A program made the position numbers and the translations under genes. Of a stretch of DNA of 64,000 nucleotides, positions 18,266 to 25,443 are shown one piece after another. Numbering within the stretch: the stretch's first letter is position 1; each line of letters opens with the position of its first letter. This DNA is from Acidobacteriota bacterium (GTDB lineage Bacteria; Acidobacteriota; Terriglobia; Acidiferrales; UBA7541), in contig PLUM01000101.1 of NCBI GenBank assembly GCA_003165465.1, forward strand, positions 21,813-85,812. The letters run 5' to 3'. The notes beneath the pieces were generated by a model. It saw nothing but the letters and a program-made list of their open reading frames with translations. It did no database searches and was not told where the DNA came from.

Positions 18266-18343
18266 GTAGCACAGGCTTCAGCCTGTGTTCTTTTGACTTT
18301 AGCTCGCACAAATCAAAACCACACAGGCTGAAGCCTGTGCTAC
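18266..18343. repeat. REPIN-like inverted repeat, family A copy 2
   Basis: GTAG plus the CACAGGC-TTCA-GCCTGTG hairpin, spacer, then the inverted hairpin ending CTAC. Its spacer is the reverse orientation of copy 1 (TTCTTTTGACTTTAGC... AATCAAAACC). It directly abuts the polymerase stop codon at 18344. Confidence 0.9.
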
Positions 18344-20650
18344 TCATGTTTCCCGAACGCGGGATGAAACTTCCTGACGGCGGGCCAGATCGAGCGGCTC
18401 AAACGCATCGTGCAGCATCTCCGTATATTTGCGGCGGTCGTATCCGAACCAGCCGTCCCAGAGCGCATAGGCGCGCACGCGGTCGTTCGGCACGCGATTG
18501 CCGCTGTCGGTGATGATGTATTCGACGGTCTGGCCGGGCCGCAGGCGCACGCCGCTGCCAAAAAGTTGCTGCGCGGCGATGGCCGTCTGATTGGCCTTCC
18601 GGTATTCGCGCGGATCGCGCGTGAGGCGCTTGCTCACGATTAAATCCTCGATCGCGACGCTGCCGTCGGCCACGGATTCCACCGAGCGGCACAGAACTTC
18701 GCGGGCCTCTTCGAGCTTGGCCAGGTAACCCGGGAAATCGCGCGCCTCGGCGAGAATCTCGAGCGCTTCCCGCTGCATGCGCGCCACGAGCGGCGGCGTG
18801 TCATGCCGGCGCAATTCGAGGCCGCGCACCTTGAGCGCGCCGTCCTCGGCGACGGCGAAAAAGCGGTTGGGCACGGGCACGTCTTCAAATTGCCGCGACG
18901 GCAGAAATACCACGTAACGATAAATGGCCTCGATCGCCAGCGGAAGCCGAGTGCGCGCGGCGATTTCCTCGTTGAGCGCTTCGTAGTCGGCGCGCACCGC
19001 TCCGGCTTTTTGCACGTACAGCGAATCGACGAGCGCGTGCAGAATTTCGTAGCCGCGATCCTCGGCAATCTCCTTGGCCACGAGCAGCGTTTCGCGCGCG
19101 ACAGCGTTGATCGCTTCATGCGCCTCGATTTTTCCGAAGCGCGCGTTTTTGTAGCCGGTGTAGCCGAAGCAGCAAACCAGCAGCCACTTGAGCGCGTCGC
19201 GCTGGAGTTTGTGGCGTTGCGTTTTTTCCGCGTCCGCGCTACGCAACTTCTTCAGCTCGGTGCGCTTCGCGATGAGCCGCTCGACGACGCGGCTGGTGAT
19301 CCCGCGCCGTTTCTGGCACACGCGGTAGCCCAGTTCCGGCACGCGCGGCGCGTCCGGGCAGCACGGGCAGTCAATCGTCTCCGGCGAAATGTTGAACCGG
19401 GCCATGATGCTCGGATATTCGCTGACGAAATCGAGTTCGGCGACGTTCGCGTGAAAACCAATTTTCGGCGTGAACACCAGACCGCCACGGTCGGCGACGA
19501 GCAATTCATCGGGCGGCTTCGGATCTTCCGGCTCGGCTTTTTGTTCGGGGATCAGCACGCCGTCGCGCCAGGCGAGTTCCATCTGCATGTAGGAGATGCC
19601 GGTGCCGGTCGAAGTGCGCGCGCAATACTGCACGGGAAGTTTGGTGATGCGCGCAAGCTCCCACAATCCGGAAAGGTCGCACTTGTCGGCGATGAACGAA
19701 TTCTGCGTGTCCACGTGCAGCCGCCCGAACAGCGTGGTCGCGCTGTTTTTGAACAGGATGCGGCCGTAGCTCATGTAGCTGCGCGCGCGGCTCTCGCGCA
19801 CTTCGGCCGAGGGATCGCGGTTGAGCGCAAGCGGCAGACGCAGCCGCGCGGCCTGCTCGCGCAGCCGCGGCAGGATCGTGGCGTCGCCCCAGTCGCTCAG
19901 GATCAGGTCGGGATCATGCCGCGCGAGCAGATGCTGGAACGCGACGGCCGCGGGCTCGCCCGCTTCGTCGAGTTCGAACTGCCGCCCGCCCACCTCGATT
20001 TCGAGCGCGGCCCGTTGCCCCAAGGGGGCTCCATGCCGGGGATCGATACCCTTGAGGCCGCCCAGGCGCACGCGCAGAATTTCGAGCGGCGGCAGTTCGT
20101 AGTCGATCGCCCATTCGGTGTCGCGGCATTCGAGCGCGAGGACGCGGCCCTCGCCGTCGGCTTCGACCTCGACGCGCGCCAGTGGAAACACGCCGCGCTG
20201 CCAGCAGTACAGCGGCGCGAGCATCAAGTCGCTGTTGTACATTCGCAGCGAAATATCGAACTGGCGCGCCCATCGCGTCCACGAAGCGTACTCGCTCGGA
20301 TGCGCGACTTCGATCTCCAGCACGGGACGCGCGCGCTGCTCCCATAAATCCATGCGCTCGGCCGCGCGGCAGGCAAGCGCGTGCGGTTGCCGCGCGATGG
20401 CCTCGCGCAGGCGGCGCAGGGCGGCGTCCGGGCCGGACACGTAGAACGTTGGCGCGAAACGGTCAATCAGGCGGTGGCGCGTCTGGTTCGGGCCGATCAG
20501 CCACAGCGTCATCCCGTGCGGGCTCGGGTAGAGATCGAAAATCCATCCGCTGATTGAAGTGGAGTTGCTGGGGTGCGCAAGGCTGTGCGCAAGGCTGTGC
20601 GCAAGGCTGCGTGTCAGGTTGCATGTCGAGTTGTCTGCCGGGTTGCTCAT
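18344..20650 (-). CDS. Divergent B-family DNA polymerase (archaeal PolB2/Dpo2-like)
   Basis: 768 residues. Family-B motif A is seen as LDFVSEYPSIMARFN (~405) and motif B as ALKWLLVCCFGYTGYKNARF (~490). Motif C reads ILHALVDSLYV (~540), so the first Asp of the usual YxDTDS is Leu and only the second Asp remains. The exonuclease region also lacks a clear DxE (LALECRDTEWAIDY). These changes match the PolB2 type, reported as divergent or inactivated in archaea, though some are active in lesion bypass. The ATG at 20650 overlaps the upstream gene by 188 bp. The N-terminus (SLAHSLAHSLAH) is encoded by a 12-bp tandem repeat. Conserved sequence starts near GWIFDLYPSPHG (~35). It forms a cassette with the two upstream genes. 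Confidence 0.85.
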   Translation of the reverse strand: MSNPADNSTCNLTRSLAHSLAHSLAHPSNSTSISGWIFDLYPSPHGMTLWLIGPNQTRHRLIDRFAPTFYVSGPDAALRRLREAIARQPHALACRAAERMDLWEQRARPVLEIEVAHPSEYASWTRWARQFDISLRMYNSDLMLAPLYCWQRGVFPLARVEVEADGEGRVLALECRDTEWAIDYELPPLEILRVRLGGLKGIDPRHGAPLGQRAALEIEVGGRQFELDEAGEPAAVAFQHLLARHDPDLILSDWGDATILPRLREQAARLRLPLALNRDPSAEVRESRARSYMSYGRILFKNSATTLFGRLHVDTQNSFIADKCDLSGLWELARITKLPVQYCARTSTGTGISYMQMELAWRDGVLIPEQKAEPEDPKPPDELLVADRGGLVFTPKIGFHANVAELDFVSEYPSIMARFNISPETIDCPCCPDAPRVPELGYRVCQKRRGITSRVVERLIAKRTELKKLRSADAEKTQRHKLQRDALKWLLVCCFGYTGYKNARFGKIEAHEAINAVARETLLVAKEIAEDRGYEILHALVDSLYVQKAGAVRADYEALNEEIAARTRLPLAIEAIYRYVVFLPSRQFEDVPVPNRFFAVAEDGALKVRGLELRRHDTPPLVARMQREALEILAEARDFPGYLAKLEEAREVLCRSVESVADGSVAIEDLIVSKRLTRDPREYRKANQTAIAAQQLFGSGVRLRPGQTVEYIITDSGNRVPNDRVRAYALWDGWFGYDRRKYTEMLHDAFEPLDLARRQEVSSRVRET

Positions 20651-20975
20651 GTTCGTCGGGGCTTTCGTGCGTTTCGAGTTGCTCTGAACTTTTTTCCGGC
20701 AGACGCCACGTGGAGCCTGCGCTCGTTTCCGGCGGCAGCGCGGCGCGTTCGAGCGCGTCCAGCCGCTTTTCGTGATCGAGCGCGATGGAGAGCAGTATGG
20801 CTTCCATCGGATTGTCGCTCGCCTGATACGTGGCCGCCTGCGTGTAGGAGCGCACGCGGCGAAACAGACGGTCGAAATATTCCTGGTCCTCGCGGCGCAG
20901 CGCGCGGCGGAATTTCGACCATCGCGCGATCGCGTCGTCGATCAGTTGCCGAAATGTGGGGACTGTGCGGCCCAT
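20463..20975 (-). CDS. Small helical protein of the PolB2-like cassette
   Basis: A 170-residue protein from ATG 20975; the longer ORF start translates simple repeat sequence. The first ~80 residues are charged and helical (TFRQLIDDAIARWSKFRRAL, EDQEYFDRLFRRVRSYTQAA, NPMEAILLSIALDHEKRLDA). The tail is Pro/Gln-rich, with QPCAQPCAQPCA encoded by the same 12-bp tandem repeat that gives SLAH in the polymerase frame. The 3' end overlaps the polymerase gene by 188 bp. I recall small helical proteins beside archaeal PolB2 genes; the assignment rests on context. No catalytic motif is visible. Confidence 0.65.
   Translation of the reverse strand: MGRTVPTFRQLIDDAIARWSKFRRALRREDQEYFDRLFRRVRSYTQAATYQASDNPMEAILLSIALDHEKRLDALERAALPPETSAGSTWRLPEKSSEQLETHESPDEHEQPGRQLDMQPDTQPCAQPCAQPCAPQQLHFNQRMDFRSLPEPARDDAVADRPEPDAPPPD
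20572..20612. repeat. 12-bp tandem repeat in overlapping coding frames
   Basis: About three copies of GTGCGCAAGGCT, preceded by a GGGTGCGCAAGGCT variant, within the overlap of the polymerase and helical-protein genes. Because the unit is 12 bp, expansion keeps both frames, giving SLAH units in one and QPCA units in the other. Confidence 0.85.
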
Positions 20976-21020
20976 GGGTGTCCGTGATTCGTGAATCGTG
21001 ATTTGTGATTCGTGCAACCG

Positions 21021-21134
21021 CTTCTCTGTGTTCTCTGTGCCCTCTGTATTCTCTGTGTTCTCTGTGTTAAATGTTTTGCCCGCCGCGGAAACAGAAAAGC
21101 TTTCAACACAGGGGGCACAGAGAACACAGAGAAA
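21021..21134. repeat. Inverted intergenic repeat, family D (CTCTGTG-rich)
   Basis: The left arm is CTTCTCTGTGTTCTCTGTGC with further CTCTGT units. The right arm is CACAGGGGGCACAGAGAACA followed by CAGAGAAA. The centre is ~40 bp. It separates the helical-protein and RecA-like genes. It lacks the GTAG foot of the other families. Confidence 0.75.
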
Positions 21135-21198
21135 ACCACGATCAAAAGCATCGCCCTTTCTCGCGGTGAAAAAATATCAAAAACGGCTGTCGCTCCTG

Positions 21199-21277
21199 CT
21201 GTAGCCCGGCTCTTCAGAGGCGGGGAATTTGACGATTCGCAGCGGAAAAACCCCGGGTCTGAAGACCCGGGCTACAG
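21199..21277. repeat. REPIN-like inverted repeat, family B copy 2, inside the 3' end of a gene
   Basis: Starts CTGTAGCCCGGCTCTTCAGA and ends TCTGAAGACCCGGGCTACAG, with a ~35-bp spacer. The minus-strand RecA-like ORF reads into the right hairpin and stops at 21214 within the element. Confidence 0.85.
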
Positions 21278-21981
21278 TTCTTCTCCCCGATCAGGCGAAG
21301 CTTGCCGTCTTCTCCATCGAGCGCGAACCGCCACAGTTCGGTCGCCTGCGCCGCAAGCTGCGTGAACATCGCGCGACGCGGCCCGGGATCGCCGGGGCGC
21401 GGCCTCGACAGGCCGGAGCGTGACGTCTCCAGCGACGTTTCCAGCGGCGCCTCCAACGACGCCCCGCCCGAAAACACCGCGACGCCCAGCGGCAACGGAG
21501 CGAGCGCCCGCAACGCGTCCAGCGCGTGACGGAACGCCACGCCGGCTTCGCGATCGCGCACGTCCTCGTCGAAGTACAGGTCCGGCAGCGCCGTCACAAT
21601 CAGCGCGTCGGCGGCAAATTTTTCGACAAACCGCGGCACGCGCACCAGCAACTCGGTCAACTGAAAGCAGGTGAACGCACGCGCCACGCGAATCCCCCGG
21701 TTAAACTCCGCCGCCGCAATTCCCCGCTGCCGCGCCAGGCGCGCGATCAGCAGCGGATCGAACCGGTTCGCGCCGTCCAGGCACAGCACCCTCTTCCCTT
21801 CGGCCAACAGGCGCGGCAGAAAATAATGAAACAGCCGAGGCGTCTCCGGCCGCCCATAAAACACCGCCAGCCCCGCCCGAGGCAGCGCCCAAGGTTTTCC
21901 CGGCGCCGGAAGCGGCGAAGTCGACGGGGGCGACAGCACCACCGGCGCGGCCAGTGCAACGGGAATCGGGTCTGAAGCCAT
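21214..21981 (-). CDS. RecA/ImuA-like protein with degenerate Walker A, first gene of the PolB2-like cassette
   Basis: 255 residues. After a Pro-rich start, the core begins GLAVFYGRPETPRLFHYFLP, where a P-loop would be expected but no GKT/S is present. Then come a strand-turn KRVLCLDGANRFDP, a Walker-B-like hydrophobic strand (ADALIVTALPDLYFDEDV) and a helix-rich segment. This is the layout of ImuA/RecA-like companions of error-prone polymerases. The last ~20 residues (CSPGLQTRGFSAANRQIPRL) are encoded by the inserted family-B repeat, so the natural C-terminus was replaced or extended. Family membership is inferred from pattern and neighbourhood. Confidence 0.65.
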   Translation of the reverse strand: MASDPIPVALAAPVVLSPPSTSPLPAPGKPWALPRAGLAVFYGRPETPRLFHYFLPRLLAEGKRVLCLDGANRFDPLLIARLARQRGIAAAEFNRGIRVARAFTCFQLTELLVRVPRFVEKFAADALIVTALPDLYFDEDVRDREAGVAFRHALDALRALAPLPLGVAVFSGGASLEAPLETSLETSRSGLSRPRPGDPGPRRAMFTQLAAQATELWRFALDGEDGKLRLIGEKNCSPGLQTRGFSAANRQIPRL

Positions 21982-22078
21982 AGCTCATTCCGGAGAGGAC
22001 CGGGATTGAACTACAGTATAGGCGAACAAAAAGCGAATGTACAGCAGGACGAGCGCGGCGATATTAGTGATGAGAATC

Positions 22079-22106
22079 ACAGAAGATTGAAGATTGAAGA
22101 TTGAAG
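22079..22106. repeat. Short GAAGATT tandem repeat
   Basis: Three to four units of GAAGATT(GAAGATT), upstream of the PspC gene. It lies in the 209-bp gap 21982-22190, which otherwise shows nothing recognisable. Confidence 0.6.
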
Positions 22107-22190
22107 CCGTATCTTTAATAATGGTGACATGAAATCGTCCATTCGGACTGGGGGATACTGTCCGAAAGGGCTTCTTCAGGAGGTGAAATC

Positions 22191-22520
22191 ATGGTCTGTT
22201 CGAATTGTGGCAAAGAAATTTCCGAATCCACCAATTATTGTTCGTCTTGCGGCACGCGGCAACGCCAGAGGGCTTCCTATAGGCACCTGACGCTTTCCGC
22301 CACAAACTCCAAGATTGCCGGCGTGTGTGGAGGCATCGCGGAGTATCTGGACGCCGATCCCACAATCGTGCGGCTGATCTGGGTGGCGTTGTCCGTGGTA
22401 CCCGGCGGCCTGGTTGGCGGCGTCATCGCTTACCTGCTCGCGTGGATTATTATTCCGAAGGCCTCCGTGCCGGCATCCACGGCGGCAGGAACGGTGCAGC
22501 CTTCCGCAAAAGCAGGCTAA
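22191..22520 (+). CDS. Zinc-ribbon plus PspC-domain membrane protein
   Basis: A 109-residue protein. Residues 1-24 form a zinc ribbon with two CxxC pairs (CSNCGKEISESTNYCSSCG). Residues ~35-95 are a PspC domain with NSKIAGVCGGIAEYLDADPT followed by a transmembrane stretch (LVGGVIAYLLAWIIIP). PspC proteins act in envelope-stress sensing. The ribosome site is excellent (AGGAGGTGAAATC-ATG). An AI-2E-type permease gene follows 20 bp later and may be co-transcribed. Confidence 0.9.
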   Translation: MVCSNCGKEISESTNYCSSCGTRQRQRASYRHLTLSATNSKIAGVCGGIAEYLDADPTIVRLIWVALSVVPGGLVGGVIAYLLAWIIIPKASVPASTAAGTVQPSAKAG

Positions 22521-22540
22521 GGCTGAGGCAGAATATCCGA

Positions 22541-23719
22541 ATGAACTCGGCGCCGGCGAAGGCATCATTCGGCATCTATTCAATCAACCGCGCGACGGTG
22601 TTCGTGTTCGCGCACAATAACATGACGAAAAATCGAGCGACGATTGTCTTCTTGCTGGGGCTGACCATCCTGGCGCTCTATTTCTGTTATGTGCTCATCG
22701 CCCCATTCTTCAAGCCAATTATTCTCTCGGTCGTTTTCGCCGTTCTATTTTATCCAGTACATGCACGCATCCGTCGCTGGATTCGAAATCGAAATCTTGC
22801 AGCCGCACTCTCCACGAGCCTGGTCATTCTGCTCATCACTTCGCTTTCCATTTTTCTTGGGCGAGCGCTCGTGTCGGGACTCCATGACATCTATCAATCG
22901 TTGAACGGGGCCGGAGAAGGCAAGGAACGCCTCAGCCTGTTTATCATTCAGTTTTTCGATCGCGCAGCCGCCTTCGCGAGCCGCTACATTTCCATACCGG
23001 TATCGGATCTACAAAGTGCGGTCTTGAAACAAGCCGAACAGGCGGTCGCGGGGCTGCTGAAGATGAGCGCGGATGCCCTCGGGGGCATCACTTCTCTCGC
23101 CCTGGATGCCCTCATCGCTTTTTTTATCCTGTTCTTTTTGTTCCGCGATGGCAGATCCATGCTGCGGCGTGGCGCTGTCCTGCTGCCGCTAAAACCCGAT
23201 CAGGTTCGCCGGCTGCTCACCTGTGTAAAAGATACGCTGAATGCAATTGCGTATGGCACCATCGCGATGGCCGCGATGCAAGGAACCCTCACGGGCCTGG
23301 CCTTCTGGTTCCTGGGAATCACATCCCCTATTGCCTGGGGAATCGTCACAACTCTCTGCGCCCTGTTACCGATCATTGGAACGGCCTTTGTCTTGTTGCC
23401 TGCAATCGGCATGCTCTTCTTCAGCGGCTACTGGATAAAAAGTCTGATTCTCCTGATCTGGGCAGTCGCGGTCGTACATCCCGTGGACAACATTTTGAGG
23501 CCCTATCTCATTGGCGATCGCACAAAACTTTCGACACTGTATGTCTTCTTCGCATTGCTTGGAGGGTTGAAAACCTTCGGCGGTTTGGGCGTCTTCATCG
23601 GACCTTTGATCCTCGCCGTGACCGTCGCTCTCTTCCGATTTCTTAGAGAAGAAAAACGCGCGGGCAATTGGAGCTTGCAAGAACATTTCGGCTCCATCGT
23701 GCCGCCTCCGCAACCTTAG
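22541..23719 (+). CDS. AI-2E family transporter
   Basis: A 392-residue inner-membrane protein of the PF01594 family, whose members export autoinducer-2-like or other small molecules or exchange ions. It has hydrophobic pairs at the N-terminus (TIVFLLGLTILALYFCYVLI, FKPIILSVVFAVLFYPVHA), a soluble middle (~100-190), and the family's C-terminal helices (WAVAVVHPVDNILRPYLIGD, LGGLKTFGGLGVFIGPLILA). ATG 22541 is taken as the start; ATG 22622 is also possible. Substrate unknown. Confidence 0.88.
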   Translation: MNSAPAKASFGIYSINRATVFVFAHNNMTKNRATIVFLLGLTILALYFCYVLIAPFFKPIILSVVFAVLFYPVHARIRRWIRNRNLAAALSTSLVILLITSLSIFLGRALVSGLHDIYQSLNGAGEGKERLSLFIIQFFDRAAAFASRYISIPVSDLQSAVLKQAEQAVAGLLKMSADALGGITSLALDALIAFFILFFLFRDGRSMLRRGAVLLPLKPDQVRRLLTCVKDTLNAIAYGTIAMAAMQGTLTGLAFWFLGITSPIAWGIVTTLCALLPIIGTAFVLLPAIGMLFFSGYWIKSLILLIWAVAVVHPVDNILRPYLIGDRTKLSTLYVFFALLGGLKTFGGLGVFIGPLILAVTVALFRFLREEKRAGNWSLQEHFGSIVPPPQP

Positions 23720-23850
23720 CCGGAACTCGATTCACCAAAACTAGCGCGGTCAGACGATCGCCGGGTGATCCGTGTCACTGTGCAGTCCCATAAGGCCTGC
23801 GATTTTATTGGTGATTAGAAGCAGTGATAGAGAAAAAAGAGGTGATGAAA

Positions 23851-24129
23851 ATGAATCGCATCCATGCTCATTCGTTTGGCCTTGCTTTCGCTATTTTCCT
23901 GGCCGTTTGGCATAGCATTTGGTCCTTCCTGGTGTGGGCCGGCGTTGCACAATGGCTGATTGATTTCGTTTTCCGGCTGCACATGATAACGCCGCCGTAC
24001 AAGATTGCGGCGTTCAGCCTCGGCACGGCTCTCAGTCTGGTCGCGGTGACGACCTGTTTCGGGTATATGGTCGGTTTCCTCATCGGCACCATCTGGAACC
24101 GCTACGCCCTGGGTTCCGCAGGCAATTGA
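23851..24129 (+). CDS. Small two- to three-helix membrane protein, unknown function
   Basis: A 92-residue protein from ATG 23851 (AAAGAGG 8 nt upstream). Hydrophobic helices are FGLAFAIFLAVWHSIWSFLV and AFSLGTALSLVAVTTCFGYM/VGFLIGTIW. No recognised family; DUF5676-like small membrane proteins have similar layouts. It is probably monocistronic. Confidence 0.6.
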   Translation: MNRIHAHSFGLAFAIFLAVWHSIWSFLVWAGVAQWLIDFVFRLHMITPPYKIAAFSLGTALSLVAVTTCFGYMVGFLIGTIWNRYALGSAGN

Positions 24130-24265
24130 ACCGATCTCCGATAAATCCTCTTCTCGGAAATTGGTCAATACACGAATGCTTACCCCTATGTGGGAAACAG
24201 CAACGACCCGGAGGCAAGAGATTATAAAACTCCTCTGTATGGGCAGGCTGTGCTAAAAGAGCTGA

Positions 24266-25117
24266 ATGCGATCTCACTACAATCCCTGGCGATTCGGAAT
24301 TATCGCCTTAATTCTCAGCTCACTCTACTTGCCGGCACGAGGGCAAAACATGCCGGAAGTTGAAATTCTGGCCACTCGAACTGCAGGGCGAGTCGCAAAA
24401 TCTCATGCAAAGCAGGTGTTTATAGGGATGCGGCAAGGTTGCATTCTCGATTCCCAATTGTGTGAGAATTTGGATTCGACCTTACGTGCCCTTCTCGGTG
24501 CAGCAGTTCCAGGAATCCAATTTTCAACTAGGGAGGATGTCGTTTCGCTCTTGAAGAGCCGTGGATTTTTTTCCATTGATGCCTATCAAGATTCTGCCAT
24601 ACGCGCCGTTGCCTCTAGCTTGCGGGTGGAGGTTCTCGTCATTGATAACTTGATTTGGAAGGGAGCCAATTACGAACTAAGTAGCAAAATCATTGATGTC
24701 AGTAAGGATAAAGAACTCGATATCTTCACAGTCAAAATCTCTCGGCCGGCTACTCCTAATGAGGAAGAGCCCGTATTCTTCAGGGAAGGGGGAAGCGGTC
24801 CCTTTCTTTTCATCGAAAGGAGAAACTCGAATCATTTCCCGCCATTTAGGTACCCTGCTTGTGATAAATGCCCAGACCCTAAATATCCTGCGGAGGCGCG
24901 GCATAAGGGACTCGAAGGAACAATTGTTCTGCTCGTCACGGTGTCTGAACAAGGGATGGCTGAACAGATTAGCCTAATTAAGAGCTTTGACTCGGACTTA
25001 ACAGCGAGCGCATTACAAGCAGTACAAAGCTGGCGTTTTAAGCCAGCAATCGGACTCGATGGAAAGCCAATTGCAGTTAGGGTTCCGATAGAAGTTACAT
25101 TTCGCTTGTTACATTAA
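24266..25117 (+). CDS. Secreted protein with C-terminal TonB domain
   Basis: 283 residues. The N-terminal signal is FGIIALILSSLYLPARGQ. An uncharacterised domain (~30-180) has one cysteine pair (GCILDSQLC) and a FlgO/periplasmic-sensor-like feel (VLVIDNLIWKGANYELSSKI). The TonB_C domain is at ~205-283 (DPKYPAEARHKGLEGTIVLL... SALQAVQSWRFKPAIGLDGK). There is no cytoplasmic-membrane anchor or Pro-rich stalk beyond the signal, so it is not a classical TonB. Base composition is noticeably more AT-rich than its neighbours. It converges on the beta-propeller gene across a bidirectional terminator. Confidence 0.8.
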   Translation: MRSHYNPWRFGIIALILSSLYLPARGQNMPEVEILATRTAGRVAKSHAKQVFIGMRQGCILDSQLCENLDSTLRALLGAAVPGIQFSTREDVVSLLKSRGFFSIDAYQDSAIRAVASSLRVEVLVIDNLIWKGANYELSSKIIDVSKDKELDIFTVKISRPATPNEEEPVFFREGGSGPFLFIERRNSNHFPPFRYPACDKCPDPKYPAEARHKGLEGTIVLLVTVSEQGMAEQISLIKSFDSDLTASALQAVQSWRFKPAIGLDGKPIAVRVPIEVTFRLLH

Positions 25118-25443
25118 CTTTCCGCTTCCGCACAACGCTTCAGTGGACCCTTCTCAAGGAGCGTCCGCCGCGATGAAAACCTGCTCTCGACCACCGAAGG
25201 TGTGCGCCACATAAGATTGTATGCGGTCGTTATTTCCGGAAAGTTGGTTTTCTCCTCCGCGCTGGTAAGCCGCGAGTTAAGCGGCAGCAACGACGGGGAG
25301 TGACCGGCAGTGCGCGGCCTCATGCGGCGAAACCATCGCTACGGTCTCCCGCATCAAATCGGCGCACGGAAAAAAGGTCGGGAGAAAATGTCTTCTCCCG
25401 GCCTTTTTTCGGCTTGCGAACATTTCACGCTACGTATGCTGCT
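25118..25443. other. Intergenic region between convergent genes
   Basis: 326 bp. Apart from the terminator hairpin at 25369-25409, no gene, repeat or RNA was recognised. Confidence 0.5.
25369..25409. terminator. Bidirectional intrinsic terminator
   Basis: Stem GGTCGGGAGA / TCTCCCGGCC (one G-T wobble) with an 8-nt loop, flanked by a run of A on the left and TTTTTT on the right. It can terminate both convergent genes. Confidence 0.85.

Noticed and set aside
18803-20347. 514-aa plus-strand ORF opposite the polymerase
   Set aside because: Shadow ORF typical of GC-rich codon structure; the minus strand has recognisable polymerase motifs.
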